A stretch of DNA of 64,000 nt from IMG/VR virus record IMGVR_UViG_3300010430_000013, positions 25,734-89,733 of that record; one strand, 5' to 3'. The position numbers and the translations under genes were made by a program. Source of the DNA: a virus. The notes under the pieces were generated by a model. That model saw only the letters and a program-made list of their open reading frames with translations. It ran no database searches and was not told the origin of the DNA. Below, piece after piece: positions 31,199 through 39,831 of the stretch. Each line of letters starts with the position of its first letter. The first letter of the stretch is position 1.

Positions 31199-31990
31199 AT
31201 GAAGAAAGTATGCGGCAAGTGCAAGACAGAGAAGCTCACGGAGGAGTTTTACAAAAATAAGTCAACGAAAGACGGCTATGCTGGTTGTTGCAAGTCTTGC
31301 CACACGTCATACTTAGACGCATACAAACAAAGAAATATAAAGATACCAGAAGAAAAAACTTGTTATAAATGTAAAAAGACAAAATCCAAAGACTGCTTTA
31401 GTAAAATGAAGCAAGCTAAGGACGGCTTACAGCAATCATGCAAAGAGTGTTGTAAAAAATACAAAGAGTCTCTAAAGAATAGAGAAGATAAAGCTGAATC
31501 AAAAGCATGCCCAAGTTGTAAGGTTCTTTTAAGTTCTTCCGAATTTAATTCTTTTTGTTATAGCGCTGACGGACTTTCTGTCTATTGTAAAGAGTGTACA
31601 AAAAAGAAAAAAACAGAATATCTTCCAGTAAGACGAAAAAGGAAAAAATTTAGATATGATAATGACGTTCAATACAAAATAAAAGACTCCTTAAGAAAAA
31701 GAATTCGCGTTGCCCTTAAAGGTAAAGCAAAATCAAAAGCCACAATAGCTCTTTTGGGGTGCTCCGTAGATTTTTTAAAAACATATCTAGAAAATAAATT
31801 TGAATCTGGAATGACGTGGGAGAATTACGGAATTGATGGTTGGCACATAGATCATATAATTCCTTGTTCTGCATTCGACTTAACTGATCCAGAGCAACAA
31901 GGGCTTTGTTTTCATTACACGAACCTTCAGCCTTTATGGGCTGAGGACAACATTAAAAAAAGCAACTCACTGAATTGGAGAAAAAGATGA
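31199..31990 (+). CDS. HNH homing-type endonuclease with zinc repeats (263 aa)
   Basis: Three N-terminal zinc units share C-x-x-C-K, a Phe, DG and CKxC (CGKCKTEKLTEEFYKNKSTKDG, CYKCKKTKSKDCFSK, CPSCKVLLSSSEF). A basic linker and then the HNH core WHIDHIIPCSAFDL...HYTNLQPLWAEDN follow. This is the layout of free-standing phage HNH homing endonucleases. Its place between two polymerase fragments suggests it took part in the split. ATGA overlap with the exonuclease gene. Confidence 0.87.
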   Translation: MKKVCGKCKTEKLTEEFYKNKSTKDGYAGCCKSCHTSYLDAYKQRNIKIPEEKTCYKCKKTKSKDCFSKMKQAKDGLQQSCKECCKKYKESLKNREDKAESKACPSCKVLLSSSEFNSFCYSADGLSVYCKECTKKKKTEYLPVRRKRKKFRYDNDVQYKIKDSLRKRIRVALKGKAKSKATIALLGCSVDFLKTYLENKFESGMTWENYGIDGWHIDHIIPCSAFDLTDPEQQGLCFHYTNLQPLWAEDNIKKSNSLNWRKR

Positions 31991-32688
31991 TTTTAGTTAC
32001 GGATTTGGAGACAATAGACTTAAATAAAAATAAGGTTTCTCATGAGACTGCAATTCCCGTACAACTTGCGGCCATCCCTCTGGATGAGAATTCTCTGGAG
32101 ATTATCGACGACCCTCTGTGTATGTGGATTAATCCTGGCGAAGAAATACTTAATTCACCGTCCTTTTATCAAGATTACTCAAATGTTTTGGCCTTTCATG
32201 AAAAAGCACAAGGTAAACCAAAAGAGGAACTTGTCGAACTCTGGCGCTCAGGATTGGCCACGAGAGACGCGATGAAAGAATTTAAGGATTACGTTAAGTC
32301 TTATACCAAGGGCTCAAAAAAAGCATATTTTGGAGGTATGAACGTCAGAAATTTCGACATACCTATTCTAGAGCGTTTAATCGACAAAGGCTGGCCCTTT
32401 GCTAAAGTTAAGACTTGGGATATTAGAGACGTTGCCCAAATGTGGTTCGAATATTCTCGCAACCCACCTAAGTTGAACGGTAGAGTCAGCTATAGCTTCG
32501 ACTCTTTGCGTCAATACTTTGATATGAGCACAGAGAATGCTCACGACGCCCTTGTTGACGTTAGGCAAGAAGCAGACCTGCTCAGAAGATTTTTACGACT
32601 TCAGAAGAACCTAATGACTTACGGTTATCAACACAGAGACCAAAAGGCATTTGCTTGGGCTAAAGTTCTTCATGGAGTTAAGTCTTGA
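31987..32688 (+). CDS. DnaQ-like 3'-5' exonuclease (DEDD family)
   Basis: Exo I VTDLETIDL (Asp and Glu), Exo II GGMNVRNFDIPIL (Asp) and Exo III AHDALVDVRQEADL (His and Asp) are all present. With a C-family polymerase encoded on both sides, this is the likely proofreading subunit; RNase T-like activity is the alternative. It is coupled by overlapping codons to an HNH gene at each end. Confidence 0.85.
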   Translation: MILVTDLETIDLNKNKVSHETAIPVQLAAIPLDENSLEIIDDPLCMWINPGEEILNSPSFYQDYSNVLAFHEKAQGKPKEELVELWRSGLATRDAMKEFKDYVKSYTKGSKKAYFGGMNVRNFDIPILERLIDKGWPFAKVKTWDIRDVAQMWFEYSRNPPKLNGRVSYSFDSLRQYFDMSTENAHDALVDVRQEADLLRRFLRLQKNLMTYGYQHRDQKAFAWAKVLHGVKS

Positions 32689-33281
32689 GCTTAGGCGATA
32701 AGATTAAAGCGCTAAGAAATAAAGGATATTCTTACAACGAAATAGCAAAAGAGCTTGGTTGCTCTAAAGGCACTGTTTCGTATCATTGTGGAGAGGGTCA
32801 AAAGGATAAGGCAGAAGCCAGAAGAAAAAAACGAAGGAAAGAAAAGCCTGTCGACAGAAAGGTTGAAAATTTTCATGCTGAGAGAACATCATCCTTTGAA
32901 CAATCTATTGTTAGAAATAATAACGAAAGAATTTCAGGGAAGATAGCGCTTTTTCATAGTTGTGGGAGTAGAATGAAAACTAAATATACACCAAGAACCT
33001 TCAGCGTGAGCGAAGCAAAAGAACTACTAGAAGAACGAGGAGTTTGTTATTTGACTGGAGATCCAATCGACCCAGAAGACAGTCAATCTTATCATTTTGA
33101 TCACATTAAGCCAAGGTCCGCAGGGGGAGAAAATACAATCGATAATTTAGGAATTTCTTCACCAGAGGCTAATTATGCCAAGGGAAGCATGGAATTTGAG
33201 GACTTCATAAAAATGTGTCATAAAATAGTGAAGAGATATCCTGATCCAGAAGACCCAAGACCAAAACACGAAAGGGGCTGA
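32685..33281 (+). CDS. HNH endonuclease with N-terminal HTH (198 aa)
   Basis: It starts at a TTG overlapping the preceding TGA. The N-terminal helix-turn-helix is KGYSYNEIAKELGCSKGTVSYHC, then a very basic linker. The HNH core is GVCYLTGDPIDPEDSQSYHFDHIKPRSAGGENTIDNLG...AN. This is a homing-type or mobile endonuclease unrelated in layout to the 31199 one. Its stop overlaps the start of the structured RNA. Confidence 0.82.
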   Translation: MSLGDKIKALRNKGYSYNEIAKELGCSKGTVSYHCGEGQKDKAEARRKKRRKEKPVDRKVENFHAERTSSFEQSIVRNNNERISGKIALFHSCGSRMKTKYTPRTFSVSEAKELLEERGVCYLTGDPIDPEDSQSYHFDHIKPRSAGGENTIDNLGISSPEANYAKGSMEFEDFIKMCHKIVKRYPDPEDPRPKHERG

Positions 33282-33410
33282 AATAGTTTCGATTCGAAGT
33301 CAAGTGATGCGTCTGCCGTGGGAGGCAAAAAGGTCTAACTGCACTAGCAAAAAAGCCTTGGCGTTATCAGCAGCTTTTGAAGACCTCGGGGCAGGACCGA
33401 GCAGCTCCAC
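33274..33410 (+). ncRNA. tmRNA-like structured RNA (about 137 nt)
   Basis: The 5' end GGGGCTGAAATAGTTTCGA is close to the conserved tmRNA start (GGGGCTG, spacer, TTCGA). The 3' end CAGCTCC-A pairs with GGGGCTG as a 7-bp acceptor-like stem. It is directly preceded by a 5-bp T-arm-like hairpin (CTCGG, 7-base loop, CCGAG). GGTCT (33332) and AGACC (33381) enclose an internal segment whose reading frame contains AKKALALSAAF-like residues, reminiscent of a tag. A T-run follows. Against a normal tmRNA: it is very short, the T-loop is not TTCRA, and no tag stop fits. It could be a reduced tmRNA or another tRNA-like RNA. Confidence 0.45.
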
Positions 33411-33429
33411 TTTTTTCAAAGGAGAAGCA

Positions 33430-33633
33430 ATGGGTGAATTTTTTGTAGAGGCCATTTTTGGCATGATAGTGTCTGCGGTTATTGTAACCGCGCTTGTTGT
33501 GGGAGGAGTTACGTTTGCCGTGACTTGGTATTTCAGTCAACCTCCTTCAGAAGCTCAAGTCTTAAAAGAAGGGCAACGACAACAAGTTATCGAAAAACTT
33601 ACACCTGAAGAACGAGAATTGCTGGGCGTTTAA
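33430..33633 (+). CDS. Single-pass membrane protein (67 aa)
   Basis: I use the ATG with AAAGGAGAA upstream rather than a longer frame that would read through the structured RNA. A hydrophobic segment (FGMIVSAVIVTALVVGGVTFAVTWYF) at residues 9-34 is followed by a charged tail (EAQVLKEGQRQQVIEKLTPEERELLGV). Function unknown. Confidence 0.65.
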   Translation: MGEFFVEAIFGMIVSAVIVTALVVGGVTFAVTWYFSQPPSEAQVLKEGQRQQVIEKLTPEERELLGV

Positions 33634-33634
33634 T

Positions 33635-35221
33635 ATGATTTTTGATTGTGGGTGCGAATTTCACCAAACAGAAGACGGCGGCTGGACTTGGGACGACGAG
33701 AATATTAATTTTCAATGTCCAAAAGTTTGGAGGTTAATTTGTTCTGGCAATACGTCTGGCGTCTTTCAGCTGGACGCTATGCTGGGTCAACATTGGTCCA
33801 GGCAGGTCAAGCCAGAAAACATTAATGAATGGTCTGATCTTATTGCTATTATCCGTCCTGGTATGCTGGAAGCTATCGTGGACGGAAAGAGCCAGACTCA
33901 GCGCTATGTTGACAGAAAACACGGCAAAGAGAGTGTCGCGTTCGACCATCCAAAGCTAGAGGAGGTTCTAGGACCAACTCAAGCTACCATGCCGTTTCAA
34001 GAGCAAGCCATGAGAATCGCCACAGACTTGGCGGGGTTCACAATGGCCGAGTCGGATACTTACATTCGCAAGGGTATCGGCAAGAAGATTCCTGAGGTGA
34101 TTGCCAAAGCCAAGGAAATGTTCATCGAGGGATGCCTCAAGAATAATATCTCCAAAGAATTAGCCGAAAGAATCTTTACGTCTATCGAGGCTGCACAGCG
34201 ATATTCGTTCAATAGGTCACACAGTCTTAGTTACGCTCTGGATGGTTATATTTATTCAGCATATATCAAAGCGCATTTTCCGCTGGAGTTTCATTGCACA
34301 GAATTAGACTTTGCTAAGGGCAAGCAGCCTAAGACTGACCTTGAGGCCGTCTGTGACATCATCGAGGATGCCCTAAAGATGGACATCAAGGTTATGAAAC
34401 CCGACCTTAGATATTTAAATGAAAGATTTTCTATAGTTGACGGCACCATCCTTTACGGCTTAACTAAGATAAAGCATCTCGGTCCCGATAAAATTCGAGC
34501 ACTTCCAGAGCTGAAAGACGCTACTTACATAGAGCTTATCGCTGCCTTAGACAAAATAAACAAAACTTCCGCAGAAAACTTAATCAAAAGCGGGTCTTGT
34601 GATTGGATCAAAGCGCCTCGTTCTAAAATGTTGGCAGACTATGCGGCTTACTCCAAGCTAAATGTGCAGCAAAAAGAAGTTTGTGTAGAAGAATCTGACG
34701 TTCTTAAGGGAATTCAAAAAATTATAGAAATTGGGCCGTCCACCAAGAGCAAGCTGTGCTATAATAAAGTGTCGCTAAAAAAATTAAAGGAACTTGAGAA
34801 TCTCCTCGTGAATCCAATCCGACAGCCAAAAGACACCCCTCAAAAGATTATTGACTGGGAAAAGGAAACACTTGGGCGCTCATTTACTTTTGATGAGGCT
34901 TTGACTCGTTATTGGGATGGGAATTACAAAGAGTTGATTGATGTTAAGCATCATTCTGTCCCCCTAAAAGATCAATTCCTGTTGAGCGCGGTTCTCAGGG
35001 ACTTTAAAGAAATTTACACCAAGAAAAAACAAGAACCTATGGCTCGAATAACTGTTTACAGTTTAGATTGGGTCAGTGATGCGGTTATATTTCCTAGGGC
35101 TTGGGAATTGTGCAAGCATGCGATTGAATCTAATGTCGGCCAGCCGCTTTTATTCAAAGCCAGAATGAATTTCTACAACGAGCAATGGGGCCTAGTAATC
35201 GAGGAGATAGAAGATGTCTAG
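33635..35221 (+). CDS. dnaE-C: DNA polymerase III alpha, C-terminal piece
   Basis: It takes up the polymerase where dnaE-N ends: CPKVWRLICSGNTSGVFQLDAM, IIRPGMLEAI, the fingers segment YIRKGIGKKIPEVI and YSFNRSHSLSYALDGYIYSAYIKAHFP are all DnaE signatures. The later part has a helix-hairpin-helix (YGLTKIKHLGPDKI) and an OB-like C-terminal region. About 30 N-terminal residues (FDCGCEFHQTEDGGWTWD) have no clear match. Together the pieces give 1029 aa, near normal DnaE length. No intein residues flank the break. Confidence 0.87.
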   Translation: MIFDCGCEFHQTEDGGWTWDDENINFQCPKVWRLICSGNTSGVFQLDAMLGQHWSRQVKPENINEWSDLIAIIRPGMLEAIVDGKSQTQRYVDRKHGKESVAFDHPKLEEVLGPTQATMPFQEQAMRIATDLAGFTMAESDTYIRKGIGKKIPEVIAKAKEMFIEGCLKNNISKELAERIFTSIEAAQRYSFNRSHSLSYALDGYIYSAYIKAHFPLEFHCTELDFAKGKQPKTDLEAVCDIIEDALKMDIKVMKPDLRYLNERFSIVDGTILYGLTKIKHLGPDKIRALPELKDATYIELIAALDKINKTSAENLIKSGSCDWIKAPRSKMLADYAAYSKLNVQQKEVCVEESDVLKGIQKIIEIGPSTKSKLCYNKVSLKKLKELENLLVNPIRQPKDTPQKIIDWEKETLGRSFTFDEALTRYWDGNYKELIDVKHHSVPLKDQFLLSAVLRDFKEIYTKKKQEPMARITVYSLDWVSDAVIFPRAWELCKHAIESNVGQPLLFKARMNFYNEQWGLVIEEIEDV

Positions 35222-35513
35222 AAAGCCTCTAGAAACGAGCCCTGGAAATATTTACGTGTACAATTGCGACTTATGTAACTGTGATAAAAACTTTTACAGA
35301 GAGTGCGAATACTGCGAAAAAGACGTTTGCGAAAAATGCTGTGAGTATATAAAAAAAGATTTATTTTGGCATAATAGTAGCAATAGTTGCTTTGTTTGTG
35401 ACGATTGTCTTGCAAGATTTAATGAGAGGTATAAAAAAACCACCACTCATATGAATAAGGCTATTAAAGAATTTGAACTCGAATTTAGAGAAGATAGAAA
35501 TGCTAAGTCCTAA
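35214..35513 (+). CDS. Zinc-finger protein (99 aa)
   Basis: About ten Cys in residues 17-68 (CDLCNCDKNFYRECEYCEKDVCEKCCEY, CFVCDDC) form a B-box/FYVE-like double zinc site. A helical charged tail follows. Overlaps both neighbours. Role unknown. Confidence 0.65.
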   Translation: MSRKPLETSPGNIYVYNCDLCNCDKNFYRECEYCEKDVCEKCCEYIKKDLFWHNSSNSCFVCDDCLARFNERYKKTTTHMNKAIKEFELEFREDRNAKS

Positions 35514-36978
35514 AGACTCAAAAATACTTGTGATTGGCGACTCCTCAACAAAAAAGACAGGATTTGCTGTAGCTAAAAGACAATTGCTTGATCTATTGTG
35601 GGGCGAAGGCTATAATATAGCAGAGTTCGGATTTGCTGGAGCGCAACGAAACAAGCAGTTGGTTCCATGGAAATACTATCCAGTTGTTCCAACAGATAGA
35701 AACTCTGAAGAGTATGCGGCTTACGGAAGAAACCCCAAGCACAAGCAGGGCGGCGGCAGATGGCACGACTTATGTTTGCACTATAAGCCGAACCTCGTTA
35801 TTATGTTCTGTGATCCGTGGGACGTAGACACGATGGTGTTTTCGCCATTGTCAGATTTTTACAAAACTGTGCTTTATGTACCTTTGGATTCTGGTCCGGT
35901 TAATGCGCATTTGACTTCCGTGCATCATGCAGCAGATTATGTTATTCCATTTACCCATTTTGCTAAAGATGAATTGGCCAAAGTTGGCATTGAAACCCTT
36001 GAGCCAATCGCGCCGGGGTTTAATCAGGTGCATACAGACAAAGCTGCTTGCCGAAGAGCTTTGGGCATTCCCATGGAGGCAGAAGTTTTTGGCTGGGTGG
36101 GCAGAAACCAGCCACGAAAAAGAATCCTGGAGTTAATTAATGCCTTCGAACGATATCTTGCATCCACAAATCGTGATTCTTATTTGTTTTTGCATACTGG
36201 TTTGGTTGATGTCAGCTCTTGGGATTTACCTAGCCTCCTAGTAAACTCGGACTACGCTCATAGAATCTTGTTTTCCTACAAAGAAAAGGATACGCAAAAC
36301 ATAATTGCTCGACCGTTTCAGCATGTGAGAATTCATGCAAATGATAAAATATACAATGCATGTAACGCCGAGTCGACCGTTATTGAGTCTATGGCTACGA
36401 TTTATGGAGCCATGGATTGTTATGTTCAGGCAGCAAATTGCGAAGGATTTGGCATTCCGATTGCTGAAGCGGCTGCCCACGGGACTCCAAACATCTGTGT
36501 TGACCATACAGCAATGGCTGAGGTTTGTCGAAACACAAAAGGTCTTCCGGTTAAGCCAGCCTCTCTTTTGTATGAACCAATCATTTCAACATTAAGGGCT
36601 TCAATCGACCAAGAAGCAATGGTGGAAGCGATGAAAAATCGACCCACTGCTGTCGAACATTACTACACTATGGAAAAGTTTGAAAGAGATTGGCTTAAGT
36701 TCATCAATGAGGTAGAATTAGAAAACCTTTGGGATCAACCTCAAAGACGATTTGACCAAAACCACCCATATGAATTAATGAGCACGGCTAGCTTTGCAGC
36801 GTGCGGGAACATACATCCTTACGTTAGTTTGCAAATCTTACAAGATTCTTACATTCATGATAGAAAATCTGAGGAAATAACAAATAGAGTTCGTGACGCC
36901 GAAGGCAAACTGAAGCATATGGAAGCTATTCGTTTAGGCTTAGTTCCACTAGAAGAAAAAGATTGGATGAAAGATTAA
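35500..36978 (+). CDS. Glycosyltransferase, GT4-like (about 492 aa)
   Basis: N-terminal Rossmann start KILVIGDSSTKKTGFAVAKRQLLDLL, middle VFGWVGRNQPRKRILELINAF, and the donor site DCYVQAANCEGFGIPIAEAAAHGTPNICVDHTAMAE with the GT4 E-G-F-G-x-x-x-x-E-A pattern. The start could also be an in-frame ATG at 35473. It is the third glycosyltransferase in the window and is separated from the others by 18 kb. Confidence 0.85.
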   Translation: MLSPKDSKILVIGDSSTKKTGFAVAKRQLLDLLWGEGYNIAEFGFAGAQRNKQLVPWKYYPVVPTDRNSEEYAAYGRNPKHKQGGGRWHDLCLHYKPNLVIMFCDPWDVDTMVFSPLSDFYKTVLYVPLDSGPVNAHLTSVHHAADYVIPFTHFAKDELAKVGIETLEPIAPGFNQVHTDKAACRRALGIPMEAEVFGWVGRNQPRKRILELINAFERYLASTNRDSYLFLHTGLVDVSSWDLPSLLVNSDYAHRILFSYKEKDTQNIIARPFQHVRIHANDKIYNACNAESTVIESMATIYGAMDCYVQAANCEGFGIPIAEAAAHGTPNICVDHTAMAEVCRNTKGLPVKPASLLYEPIISTLRASIDQEAMVEAMKNRPTAVEHYYTMEKFERDWLKFINEVELENLWDQPQRRFDQNHPYELMSTASFAACGNIHPYVSLQILQDSYIHDRKSEEITNRVRDAEGKLKHMEAIRLGLVPLEEKDWMKD

Positions 36979-36979
36979 T

Positions 36980-37726
36980 ATGGCCAAAAGTCAAGAATAT
37001 CAAACAAGCTGCGTAAACTGTGTTTTTGCTGATTGGGACCCCGAAAGCCCATATCAAATTGGTTGCAAGGTTCGTCCGCTTATGGAATGTGACGAGCACC
37101 TTGGGGATGGCCATTGGAATTTGCGCAGACGATGCCATTACAAAAGAGAAGACGGATGGCTTCAGTCAGCAGCACGCAAACAAGTACGCAAGGAAGTTAC
37201 CCCAAGTTACACGGTAGCCTTTTCTCTCAAGGAAAATAACGCTGACCGCATCTTTGATGCTTTTGTTGGGGCTCGACTGATGCCTAAGCAAATTTTGGCC
37301 TATACTACAGACGTAGACAAGTTCTACTCTATGATGGATAAAATCAAAACTCGACCATCTTATTGTTCAATCAGGTTGATGCAAGATGATATTGATCCCA
37401 AGCTAGAAATCTTGCGAAACGAAAAAAACAAGTATGTTTGGTTTTTGAATCCAGGCGAAGACCCATATAAGGACCTGTTCTGGTGGATGGACCGACAAGT
37501 AAACGACTTGGAGTGGCGTTACGGTCTCATTGATGGAATCTGGCCCGTATCTCTGTTTAAAGCTTTGCCAGGATTGTCTCTGGAAGAAATTAAACAAAAA
37601 ATTATGTCTGAGGAAAACCTTTACTATGAGTACGATTTTATTACAGACTGCGCAACATCCGGTGCTGATTGGGCTTGGAAACAGGCTCGCTTTATCAAAC
37701 CAAGTAAAGATGCTGGATCTGAATAA
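36980..37726 (+). CDS. Unknown protein with N-terminal Cys cluster (248 aa)
   Basis: Residues 10-52 hold CVNCVFADWD, CKVRPLMEC and RRRC, likely a metal site. The remaining alpha/beta part (YTVAFSLKENNADRIFDAFVGARLMPKQILAYTTD, KNKYVWFLNPGEDPYKDLFWWMDRQV) resembles a GT-A-type nucleotide-sugar fold without an obvious DxD. It directly follows a glycosyltransferase. Function unassigned. Confidence 0.6.
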   Translation: MAKSQEYQTSCVNCVFADWDPESPYQIGCKVRPLMECDEHLGDGHWNLRRRCHYKREDGWLQSAARKQVRKEVTPSYTVAFSLKENNADRIFDAFVGARLMPKQILAYTTDVDKFYSMMDKIKTRPSYCSIRLMQDDIDPKLEILRNEKNKYVWFLNPGEDPYKDLFWWMDRQVNDLEWRYGLIDGIWPVSLFKALPGLSLEEIKQKIMSEENLYYEYDFITDCATSGADWAWKQARFIKPSKDAGSE

Positions 37727-38180
37727 TCCAGAAAAAGCAGACGTAATTCTCCTGGATAATCCAAGCGAAGTTCCAAAGAATATGGTCTCGCACTTTGGCA
37801 AGGCGTGCCGATGGATATGCATTAACGCGCCTAAGCCATTTGCGTCAAGCCGCTTCGAGGAAGTGCAAATCGACAATATGGAATACATTGACGATGTAGC
37901 GTTTAGCCCCTCGAAGAAGTTTAATCTAGAAAATGTTGTTTTATTCTATTCATCCGAGCAGTCGGAAGAAGAGTATGAGTACGATATCGCGACTGGTCCT
38001 TACAAAGATGTAGAAAACTATATTGGATATAGCACAGCGGCAGAAGCTATCGAAATGGCTCTCTCGGCTAAGGGTTTTGTGACCAACAGCGCAACCATGG
38101 AAAACATATTCAAGCATTTCAGCGGTGAAACAACTCTTAAATCGTACAAGGCGCTTGCAGAAAGGTTAGAACTGTGTTAG
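37710..38180 (+). CDS. Protein of unknown function (156 aa)
   Basis: The ATG overlaps the preceding gene by 17 bases. KADVILLDNPSEVPKNMVSHFGKACRWICINAPKPF suggests an alpha/beta fold. The C-terminal half is helical and acidic. No family recognised; cotranscribed with the glycosyltransferase group. Confidence 0.55.
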   Translation: MLDLNNPEKADVILLDNPSEVPKNMVSHFGKACRWICINAPKPFASSRFEEVQIDNMEYIDDVAFSPSKKFNLENVVLFYSSEQSEEEYEYDIATGPYKDVENYIGYSTAAEAIEMALSAKGFVTNSATMENIFKHFSGETTLKSYKALAERLELC

Positions 38181-38560
38181 GAATCTACATTAACTCTCAC
38201 GACCTCCAAGATGAAAAACTTATCAATCTTGTGCAGGCTATCCCAGCAGGAAAATGCAAGATATTCTTTAATACGGATGTCTTTGCCCATTGGGAACATC
38301 CAACTTTTCACGCCCAGTCTTTGTCCATTTTTAACGGTAAGCTAATTTGTACTTGTCCTTTTACTTATAAGTTTGCCAGAAAAACTTTTCCAAATCAAGA
38401 GAATTTATACTTGATGTGGAGACCGGAAATGGCTAAGATATATAGGGCGGCTGATACAGCGGAGGCTTTATCGGAAGCTAATGTACTTGGTGATGTTGAG
38501 CCACCTTTTTGTAAAACTTTTAAACCATGGAACGACTTTCTGAAAGAGCAAAATGTCTAG
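38174..38560 (+). CDS. Protein of unknown function (128 aa)
   Basis: Starts with GTG overlapping the preceding stop. LGIYINSHDLQDEKLINLVQAIPAGKCKIFFNTDVF and SIFNGKLICTCPFTYKFARKTF suggest a small Rossmann-like protein, perhaps related to the glycosyltransferase group. No motif identifies it. Confidence 0.55.
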   Translation: MLGIYINSHDLQDEKLINLVQAIPAGKCKIFFNTDVFAHWEHPTFHAQSLSIFNGKLICTCPFTYKFARKTFPNQENLYLMWRPEMAKIYRAADTAEALSEANVLGDVEPPFCKTFKPWNDFLKEQNV

Positions 38561-38900
38561 TAAAGATTTGATTCTAGATGCCCTAGCGGCAAAAGCTGAG
38601 GCCGAAGTAAAGTGTTGTCGCGCCAACATCGAAGCGATGCTTGACTATCCGAAAAGCATTCCTGATCACACAGAAATGGTAGAAGACGTGTTTGCACTTT
38701 TTGTTAAGCTGGAAGCCGCGCAATCAATGCACTATTGTATTGAAGCTTATATTGAAAGCGATATGGAAATCACAGAAGAAGAAACGATTGATCTTTCAGA
38801 ATTGAAAGAGTATCTGGAGAAAAATGTAGAAGGATGCTGTGGAGGGGGCACCTGCGAAACAGTCAACGAAGCAGACTTGGAGGAAGACGGATTTATTTGA
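38553..38900 (+). CDS. Acidic helical protein (115 aa)
   Basis: Helical (LILDALAAKAEAEVKCCRANIEAMLDYP) and acidic, with a Cys/Gly-rich end (GCCGGGTCETVNEADLEEDGFI). Overlaps the preceding gene by 8 bases. Unknown function. Confidence 0.6.
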   Translation: MSSKDLILDALAAKAEAEVKCCRANIEAMLDYPKSIPDHTEMVEDVFALFVKLEAAQSMHYCIEAYIESDMEITEEETIDLSELKEYLEKNVEGCCGGGTCETVNEADLEEDGFI

Positions 38901-39129
38901 TACACCGCAGGCTTTGGCGTTGCTTGTTAAATCTAAACTGTTAGCCCTGCGGGGCGGGTTTATTTCGAATCAAGCGTGCGAGACGCCAAGCGCAAATTTA
39001 TTGATGATTCGCACTCATTAAATATCTTTGCGTTACGCTAAAAGCGGTGTTTTTTGGAGAAGCTAGGCTACAAGCCAAGCGGGGTATGGGTGGGCACAAT
39101 ACAATTGATTTCTTTTTGGAGAATTGACT
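38901..39129 (+). other. 229-base gene-free stretch with a structured segment
   Basis: CCGCAGG (38905) pairs with CCTGCGG (38946) around a 34-base loop. A GGGGCGG...TTTCGAATCAAG stretch starting near 38951 faintly resembles the 5' part of the 33274 RNA, but no matching 3' strand is visible. A possible weak terminator (ACGCT/AGCGGT plus six T) lies near 39035-39056. A TTTTTGGAG ribosome-binding site ends the region. Confidence 0.4.
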
Positions 39130-39822
39130 ATGGCTAGAGCTAAAGCCAAAAAAGACTTGATTAAGTTTGCATCTAACGAATGGCAAGACTGGTTCATCGA
39201 GCAGCTTGAAGACGACGAGGGCTTTGATAAGGATGGTAAAATTCTACCTAAAGCCATGGGTCTATTGCGAGCTACCCAGCGCGTTATCGGGGATATTACC
39301 TATGAAACTTCAGTTATTAAAGCAGCCACTGAGCAGGATATTTCGGCAACTGTAATGGTTGACGTTAAAATCCAAACTAGGGACACGATTCTTAATGAAT
39401 TCGAAAATGCCCCTGCGATTATGGCAGCTCAAGGGGTTGCAGACGCTGGGCGCTCCAACACGGAAATGCCATTTGGCGCTCATGCAGCAGCTACTGCTCA
39501 TACACGAGCCCTGGGCCGAGCAATCAAACAAGCTCTTTTCTTAAATACGCATTGCGCCGAAGAAATCTTTGGGACAATCAAACCTGAAGATTGCAAGAAT
39601 CTAATCTCTAGCGCTAACACAGTTAGTGAAACTAAGATTAAATCTATTCTAAATTTGCTTAAACGACTTGATGCCAATGAGCAACTCTCCCTCGACAAGC
39701 TCGGAGGACCGGCGGAAAAAGTTTTGCGAGATGGCAGCGTCAGCCCAGAAATCGCAAGCGCGTTTTTGTCTCTTCTTAATGAATTTCAAAACAGTGAAGT
39801 CCCAGAAAAATACAGAAAGTAG
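39130..39822 (+). CDS. Protein of unknown function, perhaps recombination-related (230 aa)
   Basis: Contains ATSxxEW near the start, a strand region (DISATVMVDVKIQTRDTIL) and AAATAHTRALGRAIKQALFLNTHCAEEIFG. That segment recalls the A-x-T-R-A-x-G-R-A-L block seen in some phage single-strand-annealing or ssDNA-associated proteins. The match is only a short motif, so a recombination role is a suggestion. TTTTTGGAG precedes the ATG. Nine bases before the membrane pair. Confidence 0.55.
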   Translation: MARAKAKKDLIKFASNEWQDWFIEQLEDDEGFDKDGKILPKAMGLLRATQRVIGDITYETSVIKAATEQDISATVMVDVKIQTRDTILNEFENAPAIMAAQGVADAGRSNTEMPFGAHAAATAHTRALGRAIKQALFLNTHCAEEIFGTIKPEDCKNLISSANTVSETKIKSILNLLKRLDANEQLSLDKLGGPAEKVLRDGSVSPEIASAFLSLLNEFQNSEVPEKYRK

Positions 39823-39831
39823 AGGGAGTTT

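Noticed and set aside
33304-33633. 109-residue reading of the membrane gene starting at 33304
   Set aside because: The first 42 codons run through the structured RNA, and a good ribosome-binding site precedes ATG 33430.
30687-33635. Split intein joining the two polymerase pieces
   Set aside because: Neither the end of dnaE-N nor the start of dnaE-C has intein block A, B, F or G residues.
38951-39060. Second copy of the tmRNA-like RNA
   Set aside because: The 5' sequence is faintly similar but there is no complementary 3' acceptor strand or T-arm-like hairpin.
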